Shown here in pieces: positions 51,060 to 60,846 of a DNA stretch of 64,000 nt (position 1 is its first letter; every line of letters starts with the position of its first letter). Location: the NCBI RefSeq assembly GCF_038811545.1, contig NZ_CP133319.1, forward strand, positions 2,633,516 through 2,697,515, given 5' to 3'. The notes beneath the pieces are model-generated. The model was not told the DNA's origin. It was given only the letters and a program-made list of their open reading frames with translations, and made no database searches. A program made the translations under genes and the position numbers. The DNA is from Rhodoligotrophos sp. CJ14. GTDB taxonomy: Bacteria; Pseudomonadota; Alphaproteobacteria; Rhizobiales; Im1.

Positions 51060-53045
51060 ATGTCCGCAACAAAGATTCTCTGGGGCCAGATCCTCGTCGT
51101 CGCGCTGATCATCCTCGCCAGGTCGTGGGGTGCGACCGAGTGGACCGCGTGGCGACTGGGCTTCCAGGCGCAACTCGGTGAGCCTTGGTTCACCATCCTG
51201 GGATGGCCCGTCTATTATCCGCCGTCATTCTACATGTGGTGGATCGTCTACGACGCTTACGCGCCGGCGATTTTCGTGGAAGGCGGCTACATCGCGGCGT
51301 CGGGCGGCTTCATCGCGATCGCAGTCGCAATCGCGATGTCAGTGTGGCGGGCGCGTGAAGCCAAGAACGTCGACACCTACGGCTCCGCCCGGTGGGCCCG
51401 GCACGATGAAGTGGAGGCCGCAGACCTTCTAGGCCCCGACGGCGTGGTGCTCGGCAAGCTCGGCCATGACTATCTCCGGCACGACGGCCCCGAGCACGTC
51501 CTCTGTTTTGCCCCGACCAGGAGCGGCAAAGGTGTGGGTTTGGTCATTCCCTCGCTACTCACTTGGCCCGGCAGCGCCATCGTGCACGACATCAAAGGCG
51601 AGAACTGGCAGCTCACGTCGGGATTTCGCGCCCAGCACGGACGCGTGCTGCTGTTCGATCCCACGAACGCCAAGTCATCGGGGTACAACCCGCTGCTCGA
51701 AGTGCGGCGCGGGGAATGGGAAGTCCGGGACGTCCAGAATATTGCCGACATCCTCGTCGATCCGGAAGGCTCACTAGAAAAGCGGAACCATTGGGAGAAG
51801 ACCTCGCATGCGCTGCTCGTCGGCGCCATCCTCCACGTGCTCTACGCCGAGGCAGACAAGACGCTCGCCGGCGTCGCCTCCTTCCTGTCTGATCCGCGCC
51901 GCCCGATCGAGTCGACGCTCGCCGCGATGATGAAAACTCCGCATCTTGGGGAAGCTGGACCACACCCCGTCATCGCGAGCGCGGCGCGCGAGCTGCTCAA
52001 CAAGTCGGACAACGAGCGCAGCGGCGTGCTGAGTACGGCCATGTCGTTTCTCGGCCTCTATCGCGATCCTGTTGTTGCCGCCGTCACGCGCCGCTGCGAC
52101 TGGCGCATCACCGATGTCGTCGGGGGAGCTCGGCCGACGACGCTCTACCTCGTCGTGCCGCCGTCGGATATTGCGCGTACCAAGCCTCTGATCCGTCTAA
52201 TCCTCAACCAGATCGGACGGCGCCTAACGGAAGATCTCCATGCGAAGTCGCGACGCCACCGCCTGCTTCTCATGCTCGACGAGTTCCCCGCGCTCGGCCG
52301 CCTCGACTTCTTCGAGAGCGCGCTGGCGTTCATGGCCGGCTATGGACTGAAGGCGTTCCTGATCGCCCAAAGCCTCAACCAGATCGAGAAGGCCTACGGC
52401 CCGAACAATTCGATCCTCGACAACTGTCACGTCCGAGTCTCGTTCGCCACCAACGACGAAAGAACCGCCAAGCGGGTCAGCGATGCGCTCGGCACCGCCA
52501 CTGAGCTCCGCGCGATGCGCAACTATGCCGGTCACCGGCTGAGCCCCTGGCTCGGGCACCTGATGGTGTCGCGCTCCGAGACGGCCCGGCCGCTGCTTAC
52601 GCCGGGCGAGATCATGCAACTCCCGCCGACGGACGAGATCGTCATGGTCGCGGGAACGCCGCCCGTGCGCGCCACGAAAGCGCGCTATTTCGAGGACCAT
52701 AGATTTCAGGCGCGCATCCTTCCGCCGCCAGTGCTGAAGGCAACGGAACACCAGCAGCCGAATGACTGGACCGGCAGGCCTCTGCCACCGCCACCTTCTC
52801 AGGAGGCCACACCACCGGTGAGCCTCATGGACGGTGAAGATCCGACCGGCTCCGAGAAGCGTCGCCAGCCGGAGCTCAATCGCGTGGCGCCCATCGAGAA
52901 GAAGCCGCCGATCGACAACGAGTTTGAGATCGACCCAAACGATAACGAGCCGGACGATGCCGCTCGGCTGAGCCGCATGAACCGTCTCGTACAGCGTATT
53001 GCACGCCAAGTCTCGCTCGACCCCAACGATGGCATGGAGCTGTAG
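51060..53045 (+). CDS. traG: TraG/VirD4 coupling protein
   Basis: 661 aa. Two N-terminal membrane helices (ILVVALIILARSWG; YIAASGGFIAIAVAIAMSVW) precede the ATPase. Walker A is CFAPTRSGKGVGLVIPSLLT, and LLLMLDEFPALGRLDFFESA is Walker B. The tail (about 570-661) is Pro- and acid-rich. It brings the relaxase-DNA complex to the Trb channel. ATG 51060 directly follows an in-frame GTG. Confidence 0.95.
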   Translation: MSATKILWGQILVVALIILARSWGATEWTAWRLGFQAQLGEPWFTILGWPVYYPPSFYMWWIVYDAYAPAIFVEGGYIAASGGFIAIAVAIAMSVWRAREAKNVDTYGSARWARHDEVEAADLLGPDGVVLGKLGHDYLRHDGPEHVLCFAPTRSGKGVGLVIPSLLTWPGSAIVHDIKGENWQLTSGFRAQHGRVLLFDPTNAKSSGYNPLLEVRRGEWEVRDVQNIADILVDPEGSLEKRNHWEKTSHALLVGAILHVLYAEADKTLAGVASFLSDPRRPIESTLAAMMKTPHLGEAGPHPVIASAARELLNKSDNERSGVLSTAMSFLGLYRDPVVAAVTRRCDWRITDVVGGARPTTLYLVVPPSDIARTKPLIRLILNQIGRRLTEDLHAKSRRHRLLLMLDEFPALGRLDFFESALAFMAGYGLKAFLIAQSLNQIEKAYGPNNSILDNCHVRVSFATNDERTAKRVSDALGTATELRAMRNYAGHRLSPWLGHLMVSRSETARPLLTPGEIMQLPPTDEIVMVAGTPPVRATKARYFEDHRFQARILPPPVLKATEHQQPNDWTGRPLPPPPSQEATPPVSLMDGEDPTGSEKRRQPELNRVAPIEKKPPIDNEFEIDPNDNEPDDAARLSRMNRLVQRIARQVSLDPNDGMEL

Positions 53046-53049
53046 GCCC

Positions 53050-53484
53050 GTGCCGAATCCGAGCAAGAAGCAGCGGCTTTCCGTCTACCTTGAGCCCGCC
53101 GTGACAAAGGCGCTGGCTGAGTACGCTGCGCGCCGTGCCCAATCGCGTTCTCTCATCGCCGAGGCGGCCATTGCATCCTTCCTGTCGCCCGACGCCGTCG
53201 AGCGCCAGGAGGCAGCATTCACCAAGCGGCTCGACCAGCTGGACCGGCGCATAGCGCGCCTGGAGCGCGACCTCGGCATCGCCGTCGAGACGCTCGCGGT
53301 CTTTGTCCGCTTCTGGCTGACCACCAACCCTCCACTGCCCGAGCCCGCGCAGGCCGCTGCACGCGCCCAGGCTGGCGAACGCTACGACGCCTTCGTCGCC
53401 GCGCTCGGCCGGCGACTCGCCAAGGGCCCAAAGCTCCGCCAGGAAATCTCCGAGGATGTTCCGGCCAACGCGAGTAGCGAATAG
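53050..53484 (+). CDS. ribbon-helix-helix (CopG-like) protein
   Basis: 144 aa from GTG 53050. KKQRLSVYLEPAVTKALAEY with AARRAQSRSLIAEAAIASFL is an RHH motif, and a following helix (AAFTKRLDQLDRRIARLERD) is probably a coiled coil. Genes of this type lie between traG and trbB in related ICEs and are annotated as CopG family. A role as regulator of trb or as relaxosome accessory is inference. Confidence 0.8.
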   Translation: MPNPSKKQRLSVYLEPAVTKALAEYAARRAQSRSLIAEAAIASFLSPDAVERQEAAFTKRLDQLDRRIARLERDLGIAVETLAVFVRFWLTTNPPLPEPAQAAARAQAGERYDAFVAALGRRLAKGPKLRQEISEDVPANASSE

Positions 53485-53622
53485 GCGCGATCAGGCCGCT
53501 CGCAAGCCGTCATCGACTTCGCCGTCTCCCTGTATTTCTACGCCACACTACGACGACCCCATCAGGGTTGTTGCGCCCCCCATTTTCTGCCTCTTCTACT
53601 CATCCCCGATCCAGGGCCGCAC

Positions 53623-54636
53623 GTGAGCGGTCCCGCACAGAACGGGGACGAAGTGGCAGTGTCATTCCAAGAATCCGAGGCGGTCCTTCGCGGCACACGG
53701 ATGCTGCGCACGGCCCTCGGCCCGGCCATCGCCGCTTTCCTGGAAGACCTGTCGATCGTCGAGGTGATGCTCAACCCCGACGGGCGGCTCTGGATCGACC
53801 GGCTCTCGGAGGGGCTGGCCGACACGGGTGAGCGCTTGTCACCCGCAGATGGTGAGCGGATCATTCGGCTCGTCGCTCATCACGTCGGCGCCGAGGTTCA
53901 CGCCGGAAGCCCCCGCGTGTCGGCGGAGCTGCCCGGAACGGGAGAGCGCTTCGAGGGCCTGCTGCCGCCGGTGGTGGCCGCCCCGGCGTTTGCGATCCGC
54001 AAACCCGCTGTCGCCGTGTTCACGCTGCAGGACTATGTGGCCGCTGCGATCATGACGGCCGACCAGGCGGAATTGCTTCGCCGCGCGGTCGCCGATCGCC
54101 GCAACATCCTTGTCGCTGGCGGAACGAGCACCGGCAAGACCACGCTCACCAACGCGCTCCTCGCTGAGGTGTCAAAATCGGCCGATCGCGTCGTCCTCAT
54201 CGAGGACACACGCGAGCTTCAGTGCGCCGCGCCCAATCTTGTCGCCCTGCGCACCAAGGACGGCGTCGCCACACTGTCCGATCTGGTGCGCTCTTCTCTG
54301 CGCCTGCGGCCCGACCGCATCCCCATTGGTGAGGTGCGCGGCGCCGAGGCACTCGACCTTCTGAAAGCTTGGGGCACCGGCCATCCCGGAGGAATCGGCA
54401 CCATTCACGCAGGCACCGCCATCGGTGCGCTGCGCCGCCTCGAGCAACTCATCCAGGAAGCCGTGATCACGGTCCCGCGCGCACTGATTGCCGAGACCAT
54501 CGATCTCGTCGCCGTTCTGAGCGGCCGCGGCGCGTCCCGCCGTCTTGCCGAACTCGCGCGCGTCGAAGGCCTTGGACCAAGCGGCGACTACCGCATCACC
54601 CCCGCAACAGCAGGCACAGCAGGAGACCACGCATGA
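53623..54636 (+). CDS. trbB: TrbB, VirB11-type ATPase
   Basis: 337 aa from GTG 53623. Walker A is [20 protein letters not shown], followed by [20 protein letters not shown] and the His box [17 protein letters not shown] hexameric motor at the base of the secretion channel. ATGA overlap with trbC. First gene of the trb operon; 138 bp upstream hold no gene. Confidence 0.95.
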   Translation: MSGPAQNGDEVAVSFQESEAVLRGTRMLRTALGPAIAAFLEDLSIVEVMLNPDGRLWIDRLSEGLADTGERLSPADGERIIRLVAHHVGAEVHAGSPRVSAELPGTGERFEGLLPPVVAAPAFAIRKPAVAVFTLQDYVAAAIMTADQAELLRRAVADRRNILVAGGTSTGKTTLTNALLAEVSKSADRVVLIEDTRELQCAAPNLVALRTKDGVATLSDLVRSSLRLRPDRIPIGEVRGAEALDLLKAWGTGHPGGIGTIHAGTAIGALRRLEQLIQEAVITVPRALIAETIDLVAVLSGRGASRRLAELARVEGLGPSGDYRITPATAGTAGDHA

Positions 54637-54992
54637 CCTCGGCTCGACAGCCATCATTCGAGCAACGCCTATTCGCCGGCCCGATTCTCGATCGGATCGG
54701 CACCATTGGTCTGACGGCCGCAGGGTTTCTCTACGCTGCGCCAGCCTATGCCAGCGGCTCGTCCATGCCCTGGGAACAACCGCTTCAGCAGATCCTGCAA
54801 TCGATCGAAGGTCCGGTGGCGAAGGTCATTGCGGTGATCATCATCATCGTCACCGGCCTAACGCTCGCCTTTGGCGACACCAGCGGCGGCTTCCGCAGGC
54901 TGGTGCAGATCGTGTTCGGCCTATCCATCGCGTTTGCCGCGAGTTCGTTCTTCCTGAGCTTCTTCAGCTTCGGCGGCGGAGCGCTGGTATGA
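54633..54992 (+). CDS. trbC: TrbC, pilin precursor
   Basis: 119 aa. A signal-like first helix (LTAAGFLYAAPAYASGSSMP) is followed by two membrane helices (VAKVIAVIIIIVTGLTLAFG; RRLVQIVFGLSIAFAASSFF), the VirB2/TrbC pattern. Processed and probably cyclised with the help of TraF. ATGA overlaps on both sides. Confidence 0.92.
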   Translation: MTSARQPSFEQRLFAGPILDRIGTIGLTAAGFLYAAPAYASGSSMPWEQPLQQILQSIEGPVAKVIAVIIIIVTGLTLAFGDTSGGFRRLVQIVFGLSIAFAASSFFLSFFSFGGGALV

Positions 54993-55270
54993 CCACGGCT
55001 GTCATCGACGGCGCCGAAGTACCTGGCTTCTCAGTGCCGGTGCATCGGGCGCTGACCGAACACATCCTCCTCGGCGGTGCGCCGCGCTCGATTGCCATCC
55101 TCAACGGTACGCTCGCCGCCGCGCTCGGACTCGGGCTGCGGCTCTGGCTCGTCGGCCTCGGCCTCTGGGCCGTTGGCCACTTCGCGGCCGTCTGGGCGGC
55201 GAAGCGCGACCCGATGTTCGTCGAGGTGACGCGCCGGCATCTGCGCATTCCGGGCTTCATGGGCGCGTGA
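54989..55270 (+). CDS. trbD: TrbD, VirB3-type inner-membrane protein
   Basis: 93 aa. VPVHRALTEHILLGGAPRSI and a hydrophobic ILNGTLAAALGLGLRLWLVG are typical, ending in DPMFVEVTRRHLRIPGFM. A small channel component next to TrbE. Confidence 0.93.
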   Translation: MTTAVIDGAEVPGFSVPVHRALTEHILLGGAPRSIAILNGTLAAALGLGLRLWLVGLGLWAVGHFAAVWAAKRDPMFVEVTRRHLRIPGFMGA

Positions 55271-55278
55271 GGCGGCCG

Positions 55279-57717
55279 ATGATGAACCTCGCAGAATATC
55301 GCCGCACGTCCTCGCGCCTCGCCGACTTCCTGCCCTGGGCAGCGCTCGTCGGAGAGGGCGTCGTCCTCAACAAGGATGGTAGCTTCCAGCGGACGGCACG
55401 CTTTCGCGGCCCCGATCTCGACTCCGCCGTGCAGGCCGAGCTGGTAGCGGTTGCCGGCCGCCTCAACAACGCGTTCCGGCGGCTCGGGTCGGGCTGGGCG
55501 ATCTTCGTGGAAGCCCAGCGCCACGGCGTCGGCGCCTATCCATCGAGCCGCTTCCCGGATGCCGCGTCTGCCCTGGTCGACGCGGAGCGCAGGGCGGACT
55601 TCGAGGAAGCGGCCGCGCATTTCGAATCGAGCTACTTCCTCACGTTCACTTACCTGCCGCCGGCCGAAGACGCCGCCCGAGCCGAGAGCTGGCTCTACGA
55701 GGGCAAGGCCGACCGCAGCGTCGATCCCTACGAGGTCCTGCGCGGCTTCATCGATCGCACCGACCGCGTTCTCCAGCTCATCGAAGCCTTCATGCCCGAA
55801 TGCGCCTGGCTCGATGACGGCGAGACACTGACCTACCTGCATTCCTGCATTTCGACCAGGCGGCATCGCGTACGGGTGCCCGAGACGCCAATGTATCTCG
55901 ACGCGCTGCTGGCCGACCAGCCCCTCGCGGGAGGCCTCGAGCCGCGCCTCGGCCAAGCACACCTTCGTGTCCTGACGATCGTCGGCTTTCCGAGCGCCAC
56001 GACGCCGGGACTCCTCGACGATCTCAATCGGCTCGCCTTCAGCTATCGGTGGAGCACGCGCGCCATCCTGCTCGACAAGACCGACGCGACCAAGCTGCTG
56101 ACGAAGATCAGGCGGCAGTGGTTCGCCAAGCGCAAGAGCATCGCAGCGATCCTGAAGGAGGTGATGACCAACGAGACATCCGCTCTCGTTGACACCGATG
56201 CCGCAAACAAGGCGGCCGACGCCGATCTCGCACTGCAGGAGCTGGGCGCTGATTACGCCGGCGAGGCCTACGTCACCGCGACGGTGACGGTCTGGGACAA
56301 CGACCCCCGCATTGCTGCCGAGAAGCTGCGGCTGGCCGAGAAGGTCGTGCAAGGCCGCGACTTCACCGCGGTGCCCGAGACGATCAATTGCGTCGATGCG
56401 TGGCTCGGCTCGCTGCCGGGGCACGTCTACGGGAACGTGCGGCAGCCGCCGATCTCGACGCTCAATCTCGCCCACATGATCCCGCTTTCGGCGGTGTGGG
56501 CGGGGCCGGAACGGGATGAGCACTTTGGTGCGCCCCCCTTGCTGTTCGGCAAGACCGAGGGGTCCACCCCGTTCCGGTTCTCTTTGCATGTCGGCGACGT
56601 CGGCCACACGCTCGTCGTCGGCCCGACCGGCGCCGGCAAGTCCGTGCTGCTGGCACTGATGGCGCTTCAGTTCCGGCGCTATTCGAACTCGCAGGTCTTC
56701 GCCTTCGACTTCGGCGGTTCAATTCGCGCCGCGGCGCTCGCGATGGGAGGCGACTGGCACGATCTCGGCGGCGGCCTGACGGAAGGATCAACTGAGAGCG
56801 TTTCGCTGCAGCCGCTCGCCGGCATCCATCATGTGCCCGAACGGGCCTGGGCCGCCGACTGGATCGTCGCGATCCTGATGCGCGAGGGCGTGGCGATCAC
56901 CCCCGAAGTCAAGGAGCATCTCTGGACCGCGCTGAGCTCGCTTTCGAGCGCCCCCGTGGTCGAGCGCACGATCACCGGTCTCGCGGTCCTCCTGCAATCC
57001 AACGATCTCAAGCAGGCGCTCCGGCCATTCTGTGTCGGGGGGGCCTATGGCCGCCTGCTCGACGCCGAGCACGAGCATCTCGGCGAAGCAGCAGTCCAGT
57101 CCTTCGAGACCGAAGGCCTTATCGGGACGGATGCCGCCCCGGCCGTGCTCGCCTATCTGTTCCACCGCATCGAGGATCGCCTCGACGGGCGGCCCACCCT
57201 GCTGATCGTCGACGAAGGCTGGCTGGCGCTCGACGACGAAGGCTTCGCCGGCCAGCTCAGAGAATGGCTGAAGACGCTCCGGAAGAAAAACGCCAGCGTC
57301 GTCTTCGCCACGCAGTCCCTCTCCGACATCGACAATTCGGCAATAGCCCCGGCCATCATCGAGAGCTGTCCGACGCGGCTGCTGCTCCCGAATGAGCGCG
57401 CGATCGAGCCGCAGATCACCGCGATCTACCGCAGGTTCGGCTTGAACGATCGCCAGATCGAGATTCTGGCGCGGGCCATGCCAAAGCGCGACTACTACTG
57501 CCAATCCCGGCGCGGCAACCGGCTGTTCGAGCTCGGTCTCTCTGACGTCGCCCTCGCGCTGTGCGCCGCGTCCTCCAAGACCGACCAGGCCGCGATCGAC
57601 CGCATCGTAGCCGAGAACGGCCGCGACGGCTTTCTGCCGGCATGGCTGCGCCACCGGGGCGTCGCCTGGGCAGCCGACCTCATCCCGAACCTCACTAACC
57701 TGGAGACACCATCATGA
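55279..57717 (+). CDS. trbE: TrbE, VirB4-type ATPase
   Basis: 812 aa. MMNLAEYRRTSSRLADFLPW is the family start (ATG 55279; an in-frame GTG at 55267 is the alternative). Walker A is HTLVVGPTGAGKSVLLALMA, Walker B is GRPTLLIVDEGWLALDDEGF, and KKNASVVFATQSLSDIDNSA is the following motif. It powers pilus assembly and substrate export. ATGA overlap with trbJ. Confidence 0.95.
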   Translation: MMNLAEYRRTSSRLADFLPWAALVGEGVVLNKDGSFQRTARFRGPDLDSAVQAELVAVAGRLNNAFRRLGSGWAIFVEAQRHGVGAYPSSRFPDAASALVDAERRADFEEAAAHFESSYFLTFTYLPPAEDAARAESWLYEGKADRSVDPYEVLRGFIDRTDRVLQLIEAFMPECAWLDDGETLTYLHSCISTRRHRVRVPETPMYLDALLADQPLAGGLEPRLGQAHLRVLTIVGFPSATTPGLLDDLNRLAFSYRWSTRAILLDKTDATKLLTKIRRQWFAKRKSIAAILKEVMTNETSALVDTDAANKAADADLALQELGADYAGEAYVTATVTVWDNDPRIAAEKLRLAEKVVQGRDFTAVPETINCVDAWLGSLPGHVYGNVRQPPISTLNLAHMIPLSAVWAGPERDEHFGAPPLLFGKTEGSTPFRFSLHVGDVGHTLVVGPTGAGKSVLLALMALQFRRYSNSQVFAFDFGGSIRAAALAMGGDWHDLGGGLTEGSTESVSLQPLAGIHHVPERAWAADWIVAILMREGVAITPEVKEHLWTALSSLSSAPVVERTITGLAVLLQSNDLKQALRPFCVGGAYGRLLDAEHEHLGEAAVQSFETEGLIGTDAAPAVLAYLFHRIEDRLDGRPTLLIVDEGWLALDDEGFAGQLREWLKTLRKKNASVVFATQSLSDIDNSAIAPAIIESCPTRLLLPNERAIEPQITAIYRRFGLNDRQIEILARAMPKRDYYCQSRRGNRLFELGLSDVALALCAASSKTDQAAIDRIVAENGRDGFLPAWLRHRGVAWAADLIPNLTNLETPS

Positions 57718-58475
57718 TTGTCCGTCGCGCCCGCGCCGCGCTTCTTGCCGCAGCTCTTTCGCTTCCGCTTTCGTTTTCGCCCGTCCTGGTCGCGCCGGCG
57801 TCGGCGCAGTGGATCGTCTACGACCCGACCAATTATGCCCAGAACGTGCTGCAGGCGGCGCGCGCCCTCGAGCAGATCAACAACCAGATCACCTCGCTTC
57901 AGAACGAGGCGCAGATGCTGATCAATCAGGCGCGCAATCTCGCAAGCCTGCCGTATTCATCGCTGCAGCGCCTTCAGCAGTCGATCCAGCGCACGCAGCA
58001 GCTCCTCGGCCAGGCGCAGAACATCGCCTTCGACGTGCAGCAGGTCGACCGCGCCTTTCAGACCACCTACAGCAGCGCCTCGCTCTCAGCATCGGATCAG
58101 CAGCTCATCGCGGACGCGCGCACGCGCTGGCAGAACACGGTCGGAGGCCTTCAGGACGCCATGCGTGTCCAGGCCGGCGTCGTCGGCAACATCGACACGA
58201 ACCGGACAGAGATGTCGGCGCTGGTCGGCCAGAGCCAGGGCGCAACTGGCGCGCTGCAGGCGGCACAAGCCGGCAACCAGATCCTCGCGCTGCAGGCGCA
58301 GCAGCTCGCAGACCTCACGGCTGTCGTCGCGGCCGACGGACGCGCACGCGCGCTGGCCGACGCTGAGCGCGCTGCGGCCGCCGAGCAGGGGCGCGAACAG
58401 CGCCGGCGCTTCCTGACGCTTGGCCGCGGCTATCAGCCGGGCAACGCCCGGATGTTCCCGAGCAGCGGCAACTGA
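57714..58475 (+). CDS. trbJ: TrbJ, VirB5-like protein
   Basis: 253 aa. A signal peptide (ARAALLAAALSLPLSFSPVL, cleavage near SAQ) precedes QWIVYDPTNYAQNVLQAARA and a long Gln-rich helical region (INNQITSLQNEAQMLINQAR), the TrbJ pattern. A minor pilus component in the periplasm or on the surface. Confidence 0.93.
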   Translation: MIVRRARAALLAAALSLPLSFSPVLVAPASAQWIVYDPTNYAQNVLQAARALEQINNQITSLQNEAQMLINQARNLASLPYSSLQRLQQSIQRTQQLLGQAQNIAFDVQQVDRAFQTTYSSASLSASDQQLIADARTRWQNTVGGLQDAMRVQAGVVGNIDTNRTEMSALVGQSQGATGALQAAQAGNQILALQAQQLADLTAVVAADGRARALADAERAAAAEQGREQRRRFLTLGRGYQPGNARMFPSSGN

Positions 58476-58485
58476 GAGAGCTGCA

Positions 58486-58821
58486 GTGGATTCCAAGCTT
58501 TTCGCCCGGATCGGCGCCGTCGCGTTCGTCGCGGTCGCGATCGCCGCGACAGTCATCGAGCTGACCCGGAAGGAAGAGCGGGCCGAGATCATGTCGGCGC
58601 GGCCGGCCGTGACGGACACTGAGGATCCGCTGCGAGCCGAGCTGTTCCGATGCCAGAGCCTCGGAGAAGCGGGGCCGCGCGACCCGGCGTGCCTGCGCGC
58701 CTGGGCGGAGAGCCGCCGGCGCTTCCTGATGCCGCGTACCACGTTTCCGACGAGCCGGCCGGGTGTGAGCCGGCCCACCAGCGAGACGCGCGGCGAAGTG
58801 GCCGCACCGAACGACGAGTAG
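58486..58821 (+). CDS. trbK: TrbK-like small protein
   Basis: 111 aa from GTG 58486. A membrane helix (RIGAVAFVAVAIAATVIELT) is followed by LFRCQSLGEAGPRDPACLRA, then WAESRRRF, the segment typical of the TrbK-alt family of these operons. In IncP plasmids TrbK gives entry exclusion; the same role here is inferred from position between trbJ and trbL. Confidence 0.8.
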   Translation: MDSKLFARIGAVAFVAVAIAATVIELTRKEERAEIMSARPAVTDTEDPLRAELFRCQSLGEAGPRDPACLRAWAESRRRFLMPRTTFPTSRPGVSRPTSETRGEVAAPNDE

Positions 58822-58825
58822 CACC

Positions 58826-60166
58826 ATGGGCGGCACGGGCGTCATCGACCATTTTCTCGAGGTCTTCACCCGCTACATCGACAGCGGCTTCGGATTACTT
58901 GGCGGGGAAGTCGCGTTCATCGCGACCACGCTGATCGTGATCGACGTTACGCTTGCCGCGCTCTTCTGGAGCTGGGGCGCCGACGACGACATCCTCGCCC
59001 GCTTGGTCAAGAAAACCTTATTCGTCGGCGTGTTCGCCTACCTCATCTCCAACTGGAACAACCTCGCGCGGATCATCTTCGAGTCCTTCGCCGGCCTGGG
59101 GCTGAAGGCGAGCGGGACGGGCTTCACCACCGCCGATCTTCTGCGCCCGGGCAAGGTCGCGCAGACCGGCCTCGATGCTGGCAGGCCGCTCCTCGACTCG
59201 ATCAGCGGCCTCATGGGCTACTGGTCGTTCTTCGAGAACTTCATCCAGATCGCCTGCCTTTTCCTGGCCTGGGCGCTCGTCCTGCTCGCATTCTTCATCC
59301 TCGCGGTCCAGCTCTTCGTTACGCTGATCGAATTCAAATTGTCGACCTTGGCGGGCTTCGTCCTCATCCCGTTCGGGCTGTTTGGGCAGAGCGCGTTCAT
59401 GGCCGAGCGCGTGCTCGGCAATGTGATCAGCTCTGGCATCAAAGTGTTGGTGCTCGCCGTCATCATCGGCATCGGCTCGACGCTGTTCTCCGAGTTCACG
59501 AGCGGCTTCGGCGGCGCCAGCCCGACCATCGACGATGCTATGGCGATCGTCCTGGCCGCGCTCTCGCTCCTCGGCCTCGGAATCTTCGGCCCCGGAATAG
59601 CCAATGGCCTGGTCAGCGGCGGACCGCAGCTCAGCGCCGGCGCGGCGGTCGGCACTGGCCTCGCCGCGGGCGGCGCGATGGTCGCCGCGGGTGCGGCCGG
59701 CGGACTCGCCTTGCGCGGTGGCGCGGCCGCGATCTCGGGCACTGCGGCCGCGGCGCGTGGCGGAGCGACGCTCGCGGGCGGCGCCACCACGGCCTACAGC
59801 CTCGGAGCCGCCGGACAGTCTGGCGCGGCCGGCGTCGCATCAGGGCTTGGAGGCGTCGCGCGTGCTGCTGGCGGCGCAGCCGCCTCGCCGCTTCGCCGGG
59901 CCGCGGACAGCATGAAGGAGAGCTTCTCTGCAGGTGGTCGTGCCGCCTTCGAGGCGACTGGAGGCACTTCAACGATGGGCACCATCGGCGGCGCCAACTC
60001 CGCTGCATCTGACAGCGCTGATACCCAAGAACCTCCCGCCTGGGCCCGCCGCATGAAGCGCTCGCAGCAATTCAATCACGGCGTCATGGCCACAGCACAC
60101 GCGGTCCGCGCCGGTGACAGCCACGGCGGCGGCAGCTCCGTCAACCTCTCGCAGCGAGACCAATGA
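58826..60166 (+). CDS. trbL: TrbL, VirB6-type membrane protein
   Basis: 446 aa. Several long membrane helices (VAFIATTLIVIDVTLAALFW; LVLLAFFILAVQLFVTLIEF; ISSGIKVLVLAVIIGIG; AMAIVLAALSLLGLGIFGPG) are followed by a low-complexity Gly/Ala tail (about 265-400), as usual for TrbL. Inner-membrane core of the channel. ATGA overlap with trbF. Confidence 0.93.
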   Translation: MGGTGVIDHFLEVFTRYIDSGFGLLGGEVAFIATTLIVIDVTLAALFWSWGADDDILARLVKKTLFVGVFAYLISNWNNLARIIFESFAGLGLKASGTGFTTADLLRPGKVAQTGLDAGRPLLDSISGLMGYWSFFENFIQIACLFLAWALVLLAFFILAVQLFVTLIEFKLSTLAGFVLIPFGLFGQSAFMAERVLGNVISSGIKVLVLAVIIGIGSTLFSEFTSGFGGASPTIDDAMAIVLAALSLLGLGIFGPGIANGLVSGGPQLSAGAAVGTGLAAGGAMVAAGAAGGLALRGGAAAISGTAAAARGGATLAGGATTAYSLGAAGQSGAAGVASGLGGVARAAGGAAASPLRRAADSMKESFSAGGRAAFEATGGTSTMGTIGGANSAASDSADTQEPPAWARRMKRSQQFNHGVMATAHAVRAGDSHGGGSSVNLSQRDQ

Positions 60167-60846
60167 TGTTCAAGCGACCCTCCACGCACTACGGCAAGAC
60201 ACCCGAGCCCGAGACGCCCTATCAGCGCGCAGCGCAGGTCTGGGACGAGCGCATTGGCTCGGCGCGTGTGCAGGCGAAGAACTGGCGGCTGATGGCTTTC
60301 GGCTCGTTGGCCTTGTCGGGCGCTTTCGCCGGCGCGCTGGTGTGGCAATCGGCGCGCGGGTCAATCGTGCCGTGGGTGGTTCAGGTCGACAACTTAGGCC
60401 AAGCCCAAGCCGTCGCGCCCGCGGTTTCCGATTATCGCCCGACCGATCCGCAGATCGCGTTCCATCTGGCGCGCTTCATCGAACAGGTCCGCTCGATCCC
60501 GGCTGATCCGATCGTCGTCCGGCAGAATTGGCTTCGCGCCTACGATTTCACGACCGACCGTGGCGCTGCGGCTCTGAACGACTACGCCCGCGCCAACGAT
60601 CCCTTCACCAAGGTCGGCAAGCAGCAGGTCGCGGTCGACGTTTCGAGCGTCATTCGAGCGTCGCCCGACAGCTTCCGCGTGGCTTGGACCGAGCGGCGCT
60701 ACGACAACGGCCAGCTCGCATCGACCGAACGTTGGACGGCCATCCTCACCATCGTGATGCAGCCGCCGCGTAACGCAGAGCGGCTGCGCGCCAATCCGCT
60801 GGGCATCTACGTCAATGCGATCAACTGGTCGCGGGAGCTTGGGTAA
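60163..60846 (+). CDS. trbF: TrbF, VirB8-like protein
   Basis: 227 aa. After PYQRAAQVWDERIGSARVQA a single helix (RLMAFGSLALSGAFAGALVW) anchors a periplasmic NTF2-like domain with YRPTDPQIAFHLARFIEQVR and NPLGIYVNAINWSRELG. Nucleates the channel. The next gene, trbG, starts directly after the stop. Confidence 0.94.
   Translation: MMFKRPSTHYGKTPEPETPYQRAAQVWDERIGSARVQAKNWRLMAFGSLALSGAFAGALVWQSARGSIVPWVVQVDNLGQAQAVAPAVSDYRPTDPQIAFHLARFIEQVRSIPADPIVVRQNWLRAYDFTTDRGAAALNDYARANDPFTKVGKQQVAVDVSSVIRASPDSFRVAWTERRYDNGQLASTERWTAILTIVMQPPRNAERLRANPLGIYVNAINWSRELG

Noticed and set aside
54964-56607. 547-codon open frame on the minus strand across trbD and trbE
   Set aside because: It lies entirely opposite trb genes with clear Walker motifs; high-GC DNA gives long antisense frames and its translation (many Arg, Gly, His) resembles no protein.
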